Both the position numbers and the translations under genes were made by a program. The notes beneath the pieces were generated by a model. The model worked only from the letters and a program-made list of their open reading frames with translations, had not been told where the DNA came from and made no database searches. From an uncultured Granulosicoccus sp. (GTDB lineage Bacteria; Pseudomonadota; Gammaproteobacteria; Granulosicoccales; Granulosicoccaceae), in assembly GCA_947492525.1 (NCBI GenBank), contig CANLNQ010000001.1:124001-188000 (forward strand): a DNA stretch of 64,000 nucleotides, given 5' to 3'. This document shows positions 1-9,045 of the stretch, piece by piece. The stretch's first letter is position 1, and every line of letters starts with the position of its first letter.

Positions 1-284
1 CCGCTTTCGATCTTCACCGGATAGGTCGCGATCTGCCCCTCGTCTGCACCCTGCGCTTCACCCGTCTCCAGGGAAAAGACCCAATTGTGCAAAGGGCAGG
101 TGACCTTGCGATCGTGCACGATGCCTTCAGAGAGTGGGCCTTGCTTGTGTGCACAGGTGTTGGAGGTAGCGAACACCTCATCTTCCGCCGTGCGAAAGAT
201 GGCGATGCATCCTGCCGGTGACTTCACGATGCGCGAACCGCGAAGAGGAATATCGTTCAATGTACCTATATCAACCCAGCTCAC
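1..284 (-). CDS. nirD: Nitrite reductase (NADH) small subunit, partial (C-terminus outside window)
   Basis: NirD is the Rieske-type small subunit that works with NirB to reduce nitrite to ammonium with NADH in the cytoplasm. About 94 codons are visible, of a usual 105-110. The start is a GTG whose last two bases form part of the nirB stop (GTGA overlap), so the two are translationally coupled. The visible protein carries the Rieske-like boxes CAHKQG and CPLHNW. In assimilatory NirD the metal ligands may be incomplete, but here the Cys-His and Cys-x2-His pattern is present. The gene runs off the left edge. The identification rests on the fold motifs and on the position directly after nirB. Confidence 0.93.
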   Translation of the reverse strand, partial: MSWVDIGTLNDIPLRGSRIVKSPAGCIAIFRTAEDEVFATSNTCAHKQGPLSEGIVHDRKVTCPLHNWVFSLETGEAQGADEGQIATYPVKIES

Positions 285-2716
285 GCTACAGCCTCCTCAG
301 TCAGATCGGCAAGATGTTGGTACTGCTCTGATCGGTTGCGGATGTGATCCGCCCAGGGATCCTTCCGATAGACGCTCTGACTGATGTCGAAACGCTCAAC
401 CAGTGCCTTGCGGGTATCGGGGTTGGAGAGTTCTTCCTTGACCCAATCAAGACCGACCTTGTCAACCCATTTGTAGGCGCGATCAAGGTACTTGGCGTTC
501 TCACGATAGAGCTGCATGAAAGCGCTCACCCACTCTTCCACTTCGGCTTCCGTGGCGACATCCACCAGGCTTTCGGTCATCTTGACATCCATACCGGCCG
601 CGCCAGCCACACTGATCTGATACCCGGAATCGACGCAGATGATGCCAATGTCCTTGCAAGTCGCTTCGGCACAGTTGCGCGGGCAACCCGACACACCCAG
701 CTTGACCTTGTGCGGCGTCCAGGAACCCCACAGCTTCTTCTCCAGCTTGATTCCCAGGCCTGTACTGTCCTGTGTTCCGAAACGACACCAGTCAGTACCG
801 ACGCATGTCTTGACCGTGCGCAGCCCCTTGGTATAAGCATGGCCGGAGACCATGCCGGCCTCATTCAGATCCGACCAGATCGCCGGCAGATCCTCTTTCT
901 TGATCCCCAGCAGATCGATACGCTGACCACCGGTGACCTTGACTGCGGCATTGAACTTCTTGGCCGCATTGGCCACGGCTATCAGCTCATCCGGCGTTGT
1001 CATGCCACCCCACATGCGAGGCATCACCGAGTACGTACCGTCCTTCTGGATGTTGGCATGGTTGCGTTCGTTGACGAATCGCGACTGCAGATCGTCCTGG
1101 TATTCCAGTGGCCAATCGGAGATCAGATAGTAGTTGATGGCCGGACGGCAGACATGACACCCATTGGGGGTCTTCCAGGCCAGTTCCTGCCAGACGGCCG
1201 GTTGGCTCTTGAGCTCCTGCGACTTGATCAGGCGGCGGACATCCTCGTGTGTCAGGTCGGTACACTTGCAGACCGGCTTTTCCTTGCTGATCTCGAAGCC
1301 ATCACCCAGACTGACCGCCAGCACCTGCTCGACCAGACCGGTACAGGTGCCGCAAGAGGCCGAGGCCTTGGTTGTCATTCGTACACCATCGAGTGTGGTC
1401 ACGCCACCTTCGATGGCCGAAATGATATCGCCCTTGCATACGCCGTTGCAGCCGCAAATCTCCGCGTCAAGCGGCAATGCTGCAACGGCTGCCAGCGGGT
1501 CCGACGCAGCGGCACCTCCACCCTGGAACGAGGGTCCGAAGATCAACGTCTCACGCATCTCCTCGATGTTGGTGCCATCCTTGATCAGTCCAAAGAACCA
1601 GTTGCTATCGGCCGTATCGCCGTACATCACGGCACCGATGAGTTTGTCGTCCTCCACGATGAGACGCTTGTAAACGCGGCGCTTGGGGTCACGGAAAACA
1701 ATATCCTCGCGCCCTTCGCCTTCGGCAAAATCCCCGGCACTGAACAGATCACAGCCGGTCACTTTCAACTTCGTTGACAACTCACGCACCGTAAAGGCAT
1801 CTTCCTGACCCAACAAGGTGTTGGCCAGCACCTTGGCCTGGTCGTACAGTGGCGCTACCAGCCCGAAGATGTTCTCGTCGAATTCGACACACTCACCCAC
1901 GGCGTAGATGTCCGGATCGGATGTCTGCATCTGTGCATTGACCTTGATGGCTCTGCCCATCTCAAGCCCGGCCTGCTGACCCAGTTGCCCCGCCGGACGA
2001 ATACCAGCGGCCATGACCACGATATCTGCAGCGAGCTCCGTACCATCATCGAGCAACACTTTTTCGGCCTTGCCTTCTCCAACGATCGCCTTGGTATTCG
2101 CCTCGGTCATGACCTTGATGCCGCGCTTTTCCAGATCCAGCTTCAACAGATAGCCCGCGGCCTCATCCAGCTGACGATCCATCAGATGCCCCGCAATGTG
2201 CAGAACGGTGACTTCCATGCCGCGCATGCGCAGCCCGGCCGCGGCTTCCAGCCCCAGCAGGCCGCCACCGATGACCACTGCCGAGGCCCCTTGATTGGCC
2301 GCCGCATCGATCATGGCGTTCGTATCCTCCAGATCACGGTAACCGACGACACCCGGCAGATCATGTCCCGGCACCGGAATGATGAACGGTGTCGAGCCGG
2401 TGGCAAGAATCAATTTGTCGTAGGGAACTTCCCCCTGCTCACCAATGACGACCTTGCGTTCGCGATCAATGCCCGTTACGCGCTCGCCGAAGCGTGTCGT
2501 GACCTTGTTCTGTGCATACCAGTCATCATCATGAGTGATGATTTCCTCGAAGCTTCTGTCCCCCGCCAGCACTGGAGAGAGCATGATGCGGTTGTAGTTG
2601 CCACGCGGCTCGGCGTTGAATATCGTGACGCTGAAGGCAGCGGGATCGGTTTCGTGAATATGCTCCAGCATACGGCCCGAAGCCATTCCTGCGCCAATGA
2701 TGACCAATTTCTGCAT
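281..2716 (-). CDS. nirB: Nitrite reductase (NADH) large subunit
   Basis: NirB is the cytoplasmic siroheme nitrite reductase that makes ammonium for assimilation. The 811-aa protein has the expected order: an N-terminal FAD/NAD(P)H oxidoreductase (GAGMASGRML near residue 8, a second nucleotide motif GGGLLGLEAA near 150), two BFD-like [2Fe-2S] regions (CGCNGVCKGD near 420 and the CKC...CHVC set near 490-525), a ferredoxin-like half domain, and the siroheme/[4Fe-4S] ligands in TCVGTDWCRFG and SGCPRNCAEATC near 650-700. Its length is close to that of characterised NirB (about 840). It lies 14 bp after the GAF gene and overlaps nirD, so the three form one operon. No nitrate reductase or transporter is visible. 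Confidence 0.97.
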   Translation of the reverse strand: MQKLVIIGAGMASGRMLEHIHETDPAAFSVTIFNAEPRGNYNRIMLSPVLAGDRSFEEIITHDDDWYAQNKVTTRFGERVTGIDRERKVVIGEQGEVPYDKLILATGSTPFIIPVPGHDLPGVVGYRDLEDTNAMIDAAANQGASAVVIGGGLLGLEAAAGLRMRGMEVTVLHIAGHLMDRQLDEAAGYLLKLDLEKRGIKVMTEANTKAIVGEGKAEKVLLDDGTELAADIVVMAAGIRPAGQLGQQAGLEMGRAIKVNAQMQTSDPDIYAVGECVEFDENIFGLVAPLYDQAKVLANTLLGQEDAFTVRELSTKLKVTGCDLFSAGDFAEGEGREDIVFRDPKRRVYKRLIVEDDKLIGAVMYGDTADSNWFFGLIKDGTNIEEMRETLIFGPSFQGGGAAASDPLAAVAALPLDAEICGCNGVCKGDIISAIEGGVTTLDGVRMTTKASASCGTCTGLVEQVLAVSLGDGFEISKEKPVCKCTDLTHEDVRRLIKSQELKSQPAVWQELAWKTPNGCHVCRPAINYYLISDWPLEYQDDLQSRFVNERNHANIQKDGTYSVMPRMWGGMTTPDELIAVANAAKKFNAAVKVTGGQRIDLLGIKKEDLPAIWSDLNEAGMVSGHAYTKGLRTVKTCVGTDWCRFGTQDSTGLGIKLEKKLWGSWTPHKVKLGVSGCPRNCAEATCKDIGIICVDSGYQISVAGAAGMDVKMTESLVDVATEAEVEEWVSAFMQLYRENAKYLDRAYKWVDKVGLDWVKEELSNPDTRKALVERFDISQSVYRKDPWADHIRNRSEQYQHLADLTEEAVA

Positions 2717-2730
2717 GAGTCTTTATCCTC

Positions 2731-3675
2731 TCAGAGGTAGCAGGCGACGACATAGGCCAGATCGGCCTCGTGATAGATCGGCAGTGCAAACATGGAGGTA
2801 TAGCCTGCGGGCAGGCCAGCACCTTCACGCTGGACATAAGGCAGGCCCGTCCCCAGCACCTTGCCGATCGGTCCCATCCATGCGCTGACCATGGTGGGGT
2901 CCACCGGTGGATTCTGCTGAGCCCAGAGCGCACCTTCCCGCTTGCACAGACCGTCTATCAGCTGTGCCTGGCGCGTCGCACCCACACATTCCGGGCGAGC
3001 GTCCCAGATCTCGAAGCGATGCGCGATGGGTGTGTTAAGGGCGGAGAGCAAGGTAAGCACGAAGACGTTGTCACCGGGGGTCGGAATCGGCAGGCCAAGA
3101 CCCGTCTTGAGTCCGACCTCGGCGGCCTGTTCGCTGCGCAGAAAGCTGCCTGCGCGCCCGATGTCACGTTTCAGTATTGGCGTATTGGCAGACCAGACGC
3201 CTCCCGGCAGGCCCTGACCATGACTGAAGCTGATGTTCTTGCTCGCCGCTTCGAAGCGCGTGGCGCCGCCGTAGTAACCATCGGCCAGTGTCAGACGCTC
3301 TTCCATGTATTCCCAGATTTCGATCGCGCCCATGTGGTCGGCGTCGGCACTGCAGAACAGGACCAATACCGCCTTCAAGGTGTCTTCAGCGAAAACGGGA
3401 ATGGCGACCGCGCTGGTCAGTCCGGCTTCTTCCGCCGCGTCCCTGCGCTTGAAATAAGAGCCATCGAATTCTTTCAGGACAATCGGCTTGCCACTCTCCC
3501 AGACCTTGCCCGGCAAGCCTTCTCCCTTGGCAAAGCTCTCTGCCACAGAAGCCGCTGCAAAGGCAGGTGAATGCGCGTAGTCCCCTTCCGCGTGAACCAG
3601 TCTCCCATCCTTGGGAACCCAGACCTCTGCCACTCTGACAAACGTGTCGGACACGGGGAGTGTATGCATGTTCAT
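2731..3675 (-). CDS. Double GAF-domain protein, first gene of the nirBD operon
   Basis: This 314-aa protein looks like two tandem GAF units: residues about 15-140 and 145-310, each with a GxGLPGxVW motif (EGLPGKVW and QGLPGGVW) typical of GAF sensors. There is no signal peptide, membrane segment, kinase, cyclase or DNA-binding domain, so it is probably a soluble ligand-binding or protein-interaction module. It lies 14 bp upstream of nirB with its own AAGGGA ribosome-binding site seven bases before the ATG. That position suggests a role in sensing nitrite, nitric oxide or redox state, or in supporting NirB assembly; this is inference. A lone GAF protein replacing the usual nitrate-responsive regulator is unusual enough to note. 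Confidence 0.8.
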   Translation of the reverse strand: MNMHTLPVSDTFVRVAEVWVPKDGRLVHAEGDYAHSPAFAAASVAESFAKGEGLPGKVWESGKPIVLKEFDGSYFKRRDAAEEAGLTSAVAIPVFAEDTLKAVLVLFCSADADHMGAIEIWEYMEERLTLADGYYGGATRFEAASKNISFSHGQGLPGGVWSANTPILKRDIGRAGSFLRSEQAAEVGLKTGLGLPIPTPGDNVFVLTLLSALNTPIAHRFEIWDARPECVGATRQAQLIDGLCKREGALWAQQNPPVDPTMVSAWMGPIGKVLGTGLPYVQREGAGLPAGYTSMFALPIYHEADLAYVVACYL

Positions 3676-4125
3676 GAAGGTTTCCCTTGGGAAGCTGGCG
3701 GAGTGTCACGGTGGCGGTCTCGCCAAACCAACCATCGCCGCTGCGGGCTCTGATACGAAGGGGTGGTAGATGGTCTTGAACGCCTTCGTTATGCTACAGA
3801 GGGTAGAACGGCATGGCCGCTGTCGATTTCGCAGCGCATTGCTGCAAAAAATGCATCACCCCAATTCCAGGGCAGATTTACGAGAGAACAGACCAGGATC
3901 CGAAAAACGCAGGAGTCAGGGCCAGACTCATCTTCAGGCTACATCCGGCGGATCACTTGTTCGAGTGCGGTATCATGAAACTGTGTGGACTGGCTCCTTC
4001 AAAACGCGCCGGTTACATGCTCCAATCCACGTGCCAGCCCTCCATTCCAGACCCATTCCAGACCTATACCAGACCTATTCCAGCCCCACTACCGCCCACC
4101 ACCTCAACCGCGAGAACAATAAGTC
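3676..4125. other. Intergenic region between the divergent nir operon and a lipoprotein gene
   Basis: This 450-bp region should contain the promoter of the GAF-nirBD operon (leftward) and of the lipoprotein gene (rightward). Small open frames occur in it, but none has a good ribosome-binding site or recognisable product. A short inverted repeat (GCATT, nine bases, AATGC) lies at 3836-3854 and could be part of a regulator site. It does not match a full NtrC consensus well enough to name. Confidence 0.5.
4044..4087. repeat. Four tandem 11-bp units
   Basis: Four consecutive 11-bp units of the type ATTCCAGACCT occupy 4044-4054, 4055-4065, 4066-4076 and 4077-4087, with one to three substitutions between units. 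They end 38 bp before the ATG of the lipoprotein gene, inside its presumed leader. The unit is one helical turn long, so copy-number change would alter promoter or leader length by whole turns. Confidence 0.85.
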
Positions 4126-5598
4126 ATGAAGACACCACAGCCCTACGCGCCTATTGCAGTATTGTTCAGCACATTGGCACTGGCCGCCTGTAGTGATAGT
4201 GACGATGGTACATCCGGTGGTAGCGCCGGATTGACCGTAGGCGATTCACTCACCGGCGTGCCGGCATCCGACGCCAGCGACTTGCAGATTCGTCAGAAAG
4301 CGGCGCTCAATGCCTCACGCGCTCTGGGCATCAATCTCAGCGATGCCTTCACGACTCAACTGAACAATGACGGCCTTGGCGATACCATCGACGACGCCGA
4401 CTCCGTTGACGAAGAAGTGGATGGCTTCATGCAAACCGCCCTCGGGCTCGATGACAGTAATGCCGGCATCGAGCGCGATGGCAATCTCATCACCATCGAT
4501 CTGGATGACAACGCCATCTGCGACGAGACGCTTGCAGACCGTGCAGGTTTCATCGCCGATCGAGAGGAGTGCCTGCAGATCGCCTCACAATTCACGGTGC
4601 AGGTAGATGCGGTCACTGACGATACAGGGCGCATGGACTTTCTGTTCCAGGAGCAAGCCGTGGTATCCATCGGCTACGCACCGGGGCTGGGTAGCTACGA
4701 ACTGTCTCTGCCCGGTTTCTATCAGATGTCCAGCTATATCGCCGATCTGCGAGGTGTCAGCGGGTCCGCTCCCGAAACGCTCAGCGGCGCATTTCTGGTA
4801 GAGGCCGAAGTGGAGGAAAGCAACGAGACCGTCAGCGCCGCCCGCCTGTCTTTGCGCATCAGCCAGGCCCTGCGCATTGCCGACAGTGCCAACAATACCG
4901 ATATCTCCATCGCGCCGTCGGAAATCGTGAGCTTGCGGACGAACGATGATGAGTCGGTCAGCGTGTCGACAGATATGGGCGCCATCAGCGCCATGTTCGA
5001 TACATCCAGTCAGGGCGAGTCAGTAGACGATACCGGCAATGGCATCACGGACTCCTTTGTGTCTGCGACCAGCGGGTCCTTCGAGCAGAGTTCCGTAGCG
5101 CTGACTATCGCTGCCGTCACGGCGCAACTGGATATCGCCGCTGATGGGCAAAGCGCGCGAGTGCGTAATGCCGGGCTTGGCAATTCGCCGTTGAGCCTGC
5201 AGATCAACGGTGAGCAGGCCCTCTCCCTGAGCATCAACGATGTATCGATGACACTCTCCCCCGATTCACTCGGTTTCGACAGCGATCTGACGCTGGGTCT
5301 CATGCTGGGCAATACCTTTGCGGCCAGCCTTGCAGGCGATGACCCGGAGAATGATCTTTCCAATGCCAGTGCTTCGGTGTCCATTCCGGGCGGCACGCGG
5401 CTTGTCGACCAGGACAACGGCTCGACACTTGTCGACGGAGGCTCGGTCTCGGTACAGATTTCTGCCACGAGCCCTACCGAGGGTAGCGTCAGCCAGTCTC
5501 TGGACGTCAGCGCTGGACAATGCTTCGACACGGAAGGTGAGGAGGCGGATGACACCGGTCTTCCGCAACTGGTGGAGTGCGACTCACTGCAACCCTGA
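4126..5598 (+). CDS. Lipoprotein of unknown function (490 aa)
   Basis: The N-terminus is a lipoprotein signal with lipobox LALAAC and the cysteine near residue 22, followed by a Ser/Asp/Gly-rich linker. Acidic residues after the cysteine do not give the classic Lol-avoidance Asp+2 (the residue is Ser), so outer-membrane sorting is likely. The mature protein is acidic and rich in Ser, Asp, Leu and Val with alternating hydrophobic residues, which suggests a mostly beta, surface-exposed or periplasmic protein. No family was recognised. The start ATG is the one that places the signal peptide at the N-terminus, although its ribosome-binding site is weak. It stands alone, with the convergent PhyH gene 81 bp downstream. 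Confidence 0.8.
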   Translation: MKTPQPYAPIAVLFSTLALAACSDSDDGTSGGSAGLTVGDSLTGVPASDASDLQIRQKAALNASRALGINLSDAFTTQLNNDGLGDTIDDADSVDEEVDGFMQTALGLDDSNAGIERDGNLITIDLDDNAICDETLADRAGFIADREECLQIASQFTVQVDAVTDDTGRMDFLFQEQAVVSIGYAPGLGSYELSLPGFYQMSSYIADLRGVSGSAPETLSGAFLVEAEVEESNETVSAARLSLRISQALRIADSANNTDISIAPSEIVSLRTNDDESVSVSTDMGAISAMFDTSSQGESVDDTGNGITDSFVSATSGSFEQSSVALTIAAVTAQLDIAADGQSARVRNAGLGNSPLSLQINGEQALSLSINDVSMTLSPDSLGFDSDLTLGLMLGNTFAASLAGDDPENDLSNASASVSIPGGTRLVDQDNGSTLVDGGSVSVQISATSPTEGSVSQSLDVSAGQCFDTEGEEADDTGLPQLVECDSLQP

Positions 5599-5679
5599 TT
5601 CATCCGATCATGGCAGCGGGTCGCTCGGGCCGGCTGCCGTGTTCATCGAGTCATGCGTGCGAATACTGCTGCACGAACT

Positions 5680-6543
5680 TCAAGCCACCTTGTGCTTGTC
5701 CTGCTGATCGAAGAAGGACGCCGTCTTCGGCTTCTGCGGCAGCTTCATCTCGAACGGTATTGATCTGACGGTATTGGTGCGCTCGCCACGCACGATCAGG
5801 CCTTCATGCTCTGTCGGCATCGGGTTGGCCGCGTAAGGTACGGCGTCTTCCGCCGAATACACACAGATGAACAGGTTGCGCGACTGCGTAGACAGATTCG
5901 GCGCAGACCCATGCAGCAAGCGTGTGTGCATCAGGCATACCGATCCGGCAGGCCCGACACAGCGAACCGCTTTCGACTGACAATCCTCGGCCAGCTCGTT
6001 ATCGATCGAACCGGTGAACACGCCATCGTGCCACAGGTCATGGATCGCGCCGGTGTGAGAACCCGGCAATACTTCCAGCGGGCCATTTTCCTCGGTGACC
6101 TCATCCACCATCAGCAGCGCCGTGATCAGATCGTCGTTCGAATGCGGCGTGAACGGAAAGTCCTGATGCCATTTGACGGCCGTGGTGCCACCCGGCAGCT
6201 TGGCATTGATCTTCGAATGATGGAATTTGACGTTCGGCCCGATCAGATCTGCCACCACATCGGTCATGCCACTGTCTGCCATGGCCTCGAAATAGGCCTT
6301 TGACACTTCGATGGGCGCGTTCACTCGGCGAAGTCCGGGTTTCTCGGCCGTGTGCCCCGGCTCGACGTCGAAACGGGCGCGACCATCGATAGCCTCGCCA
6401 TAGGGTTCGGCATGCGTTCGACTCTCCTCCACCCATGCAGCAAATGTCTCTTTCATGGCCTGCAGGTTTTCGTCACTGACCACGTTCTCGACCAGCAGAT
6501 ACCCATCCCTCCAGAACTGCGCCTTCTGTTGTTCGTTCAGCAT
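5680..6543 (-). CDS. Phytanoyl-CoA dioxygenase (PhyH) family oxygenase
   Basis: This is a 287-aa Fe(II)/2-oxoglutarate-dependent dioxygenase of the PhyH type. The iron ligands appear as H126-x-D128 in KWHQDF and His211 in LLHGSAPN, and an Arg about 12 residues later (SRNLF) fits the 2-oxoglutarate site. The ATG at 6543 is preferred over an in-frame GTG 18 bp upstream because an AAGAGG ribosome-binding site lies seven bases before it. The substrate cannot be read from the sequence; bacterial homologues act on small hydroxylatable metabolites as well as on acyl-CoA. It is divergent from a LysR gene that probably controls it. Confidence 0.88.
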   Translation of the reverse strand: MLNEQQKAQFWRDGYLLVENVVSDENLQAMKETFAAWVEESRTHAEPYGEAIDGRARFDVEPGHTAEKPGLRRVNAPIEVSKAYFEAMADSGMTDVVADLIGPNVKFHHSKINAKLPGGTTAVKWHQDFPFTPHSNDDLITALLMVDEVTEENGPLEVLPGSHTGAIHDLWHDGVFTGSIDNELAEDCQSKAVRCVGPAGSVCLMHTRLLHGSAPNLSTQSRNLFICVYSAEDAVPYAANPMPTEHEGLIVRGERTNTVRSIPFEMKLPQKPKTASFFDQQDKHKVA

Positions 6544-6650
6544 GTCTTGCCTCTTGTCCACACGTGTTGATGACGAGATTCGGAACTGACGGTAGCAATC
6601 GGCTAAGATAGTTTCAAACTGTTTTAATTTTGCATTAAGCCAGGTAAAAC
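6544..6650. promoter_or_regulatory. Divergent phyH/LysR promoter region with a palindrome
   Basis: This short divergent region is AT-rich at its right end. A perfect palindrome AGTTT-C-AAACT at 6610-6620 lies in an AT-rich stretch with T-N11-A spacing options, as expected for a LysR-type operator. Binding by the adjacent LysR protein is inferred from this position. Confidence 0.5.
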
Positions 6651-7553
6651 ATGGTCAAGCTGACGTTGAGGCAATGCGAGTACTTCGCGGCGGTGGCGCA
6701 GCACGGTGGCATTGCCCAGGCGGCACGAGAGCTCAATATCTCCCAGCCCGCCGTCTCCCAGGCCATCGACAAGCTGGAAGATCTGTGTGGTCTGCAATTG
6801 TTCTTTCGACACCACGCCAGAGGTACCGAGCTGACTCCACAAGGCAGGGCGTTTCTGGCCTCGGCGTTGAAACTGCTGGAAACCGCGCAGCGAACCGAAC
6901 TGCACGCCAGCACCATTGCCGCCAATCAGGCCGGTACGATTCGCTTTGGCTGTTTCCATACGATGGCCCCCTATTACCTGGCTCGACTGATCAGTGAGTA
7001 TCAACAGGCAAACGCCGACATTCACATCATCCCCTCGGAACTCCTGCAGGATGACATTGTTGATCAGATTCGCAGCGGCGAGCTGGACCTGGCCCTCACC
7101 TTCGATATGTCTCTCACCTTGCAGGACATGCGGGTGGAACGCCTGCACGAACTGAAGCCATTTGTCATGCTGCCGCAAGCACATGCATTGGCAAGGCGCA
7201 GGAAGATATCTTTGCGTGAATTGTCGCAGGAACGCTACGTGATGTTCGAAGGCCCATCCAGCCAACACTACTTTGAACAGATCCTGCATTCACAGGGTAT
7301 CCGTCCCGAGATTGCCTTTACCGGAAGATCGATGGAGTCGGTGCGCAGTGGGGTGGCCAACGGCTTCGGCTTTGCCCTGGCGGTAATGCCGACGGGCCGC
7401 ACCGATACACACGATGGTGCGCATGTGGTCAGCATTGCCTTGACCGACGATATAGCACCCTTGCCCGTGGTGCTGATCTGTCAGGAAAACACCCTGGTCT
7501 CACCACTGATCGAGAATTTCATTGCCTTCTGCCGATCACGAGTACCTCGATAA
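6651..7553 (+). CDS. LysR-family transcriptional regulator
   Basis: A 300-aa LysR-type regulator. The N-terminal winged helix-turn-helix spans roughly residues 5-65 with the typical AARELNISQPAVSQAIDKLE segment. The rest is the periplasmic-binding-protein-like effector domain (residues about 90-295). It is divergent from the PhyH dioxygenase with 107 bp between them, the standard arrangement for a LysR protein controlling its neighbour. The effector is unknown; it may be a substrate or product of the dioxygenase. Confidence 0.92.
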   Translation: MVKLTLRQCEYFAAVAQHGGIAQAARELNISQPAVSQAIDKLEDLCGLQLFFRHHARGTELTPQGRAFLASALKLLETAQRTELHASTIAANQAGTIRFGCFHTMAPYYLARLISEYQQANADIHIIPSELLQDDIVDQIRSGELDLALTFDMSLTLQDMRVERLHELKPFVMLPQAHALARRRKISLRELSQERYVMFEGPSSQHYFEQILHSQGIRPEIAFTGRSMESVRSGVANGFGFALAVMPTGRTDTHDGAHVVSIALTDDIAPLPVVLICQENTLVSPLIENFIAFCRSRVPR

Positions 7554-7601
7554 GTACGCTGACGCACGGGCTCAATCTGGTTTCGACATGCGCGGCGGTT
7601 G

Positions 7602-8126
7602 TCAGGCACCGGTTCGGGCAAAGTCGATGATAGCCGTGCAACCACTGTTGCCAAACTCTGCAACCCCGGTCGTGAACCGGCCCTTTGCCTTCGCAAGGTT
7701 GCCGTAGACGATCAGCGTCTGCCTGGTCAACCCCAGCGTTTGTTCGGAACCCGCTCTTGCCTTCGCCTGGGTCTGCACCGGGATATCGAACCGGAAATCG
7801 CCATCCGAGCTGACGAATGTGGTGTCACTGGACGCCCTGAGATTGTGACTGATGACGCCATCGACGACTCGCAAGGTGAAGTTCCACTCGGAACCATCGC
7901 AATTGGCGATCCAGTTTCCCGGCATGGTCTGCCGTTTGGGTGACTTCTGTACCTTGGCCACCCACGTGCCATCGAATGTCCCACTCTGGTCCTTGCTCGA
8001 TTCCTTCACCTGCGAGGACACATTCGACACGCAGGCACTCAGGCTCAAGGCGCAGGCGGCCAGCAGGGATAGTGTCAGGCGCTTGCCGGTGGCGGGTCGC
8101 TTGCTTGAAAACAGCATCATGCTCAT
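7602..8126 (-). CDS. Small lipoprotein of unknown function
   Basis: A 174-aa protein with a lipoprotein signal ending in lipobox SLSAC near residue 32. The chosen ATG at 8126 has an AAGGAAGG ribosome-binding site just upstream; a longer in-frame start 30 bp earlier lacks one. The mature part begins with a short charged linker, then a beta-rich region with a WVAKVQ...NCDGSEWNF segment and a late cysteine in GNSGCTAII that could pair with the earlier one. No family was recognised. It is convergent with the LysR gene (48 bp between stops) and has no clear operon partner. Confidence 0.75.
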   Translation of the reverse strand: MSMMLFSSKRPATGKRLTLSLLAACALSLSACVSNVSSQVKESSKDQSGTFDGTWVAKVQKSPKRQTMPGNWIANCDGSEWNFTLRVVDGVISHNLRASSDTTFVSSDGDFRFDIPVQTQAKARAGSEQTLGLTRQTLIVYGNLAKAKGRFTTGVAEFGNSGCTAIIDFARTGA

Positions 8127-8308
8127 CGTCTTTCCTTCCTTTATCGTTGTCGCCACGCTAGTGTCGATGAAAGGCCGAAAAGAATCCAGCCATTTGCGAC
8201 GCCTGAAGGAAAGGTATACGCATTATCATGACATTCCACGACTTTTGTCCTGCCTGAAGCCGGTGCCCCCTTGCCGGAGACTCGCCAGCTCACTGCTCGG
8301 GCTTGAAA

Positions 8309-8908
8309 CTAGCGCACCAGACTTGCAGCAATCAATAACATGACAACGCCGATGATCGCATCCAGCACCCGCCAGGCGACCGGCTTTGCAAACAGTGGCT
8401 GCAGCAATCGGGCCCCATAGCCGAGCGAGAAGAAGAACAGGAAGGAGGCGCACACCGCACCAATGGCAAAGGCGCTGCGAAAGTCGTCGAACCTGATCGA
8501 CGCTGCGCCCAGCAGGACCAGGGTATCCAGATACACATGCGGGTTCAGCCAGGTCAAGGCCAGACAGGTCGCCAGAGCAAGCTTCCAGGATGGGGCGGCT
8601 CGCTCGGCGGCCTCCAGTGCGCCGGCGCCTCGCCAGGCTGAGCGGAATGCCAGCATGGCGTAGCCAAACAGGAAGGCGGCGCCGCCGTAACGGGCAACCG
8701 GGCCTATCCACGGCGAGTGATCCACCAGTTCACCGAACCCGAACACCCCGGCGGTGATCAGCAGGGCATCACTGAGCGCGCAGGTCAGGCAGATCAGCAG
8801 GACATGCTCCCCGCGCAGCCCTTGCCGCAGCACGAAGGCGTTCTGCGAACCGATGGCAATGATAAGGCTGGCGCCGAGAAAGAAACCGGCCGTGAGAGCT
8901 GCGAACAT
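8309..8908 (-). CDS. argO: LysE/ArgO-family amino-acid exporter
   Basis: A 199-aa inner-membrane exporter of the LysE superfamily, with about six hydrophobic helices. The hallmark N-terminal segment ASLIIAIGSQNAFVLRQG near residue 15 matches ArgO/LysE proteins. It is predicted to export arginine and perhaps lysine or canavanine. The ATG at 8908 gives the family's usual length; an upstream in-frame start would add an unrelated 22-residue extension. It is divergent from an ArgP-type regulator, the classical argO/argP arrangement, which supports the assignment. Confidence 0.9.
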   Translation of the reverse strand: MFAALTAGFFLGASLIIAIGSQNAFVLRQGLRGEHVLLICLTCALSDALLITAGVFGFGELVDHSPWIGPVARYGGAAFLFGYAMLAFRSAWRGAGALEAAERAAPSWKLALATCLALTWLNPHVYLDTLVLLGAASIRFDDFRSAFAIGAVCASFLFFFSLGYGARLLQPLFAKPVAWRVLDAIIGVVMLLIAASLVR

Positions 8909-8993
8909 GGGGTCGTCGTTGTTAGTGGTGCAAATGCGAGACGCGATTCTTGCCGATTTGACCACATTAGCCAAACGATATTATCTTCATCGA

Positions 8994-9010
8994 ATTAAGC
9001 CATACTTAAT
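8994..9010. promoter_or_regulatory. Inverted repeat in the argO-argP intergenic region
   Basis: ATTAAG and CTTAAT form perfect 6-bp arms around a 5-bp spacer, within an AT-rich part of the 137-bp divergent region. It has the size and position of a LysR-type (ArgP) operator. Function is inferred. Confidence 0.5.
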
Positions 9011-9045
9011 CTGCGGCGGCTCTACCGCGACACCCTGCCTTCACC

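Noticed and set aside
344-1777. 477-aa plus-strand open frame opposite nirB
   Set aside because: It is the shadow of nirB in a GC-rich region; composition and lack of a ribosome-binding site fit a non-coding frame.
3763-4193. Several small plus-strand frames between the nir operon and the lipoprotein gene
   Set aside because: They overlap each other, have no ribosome-binding site and run into the lipoprotein gene out of frame.
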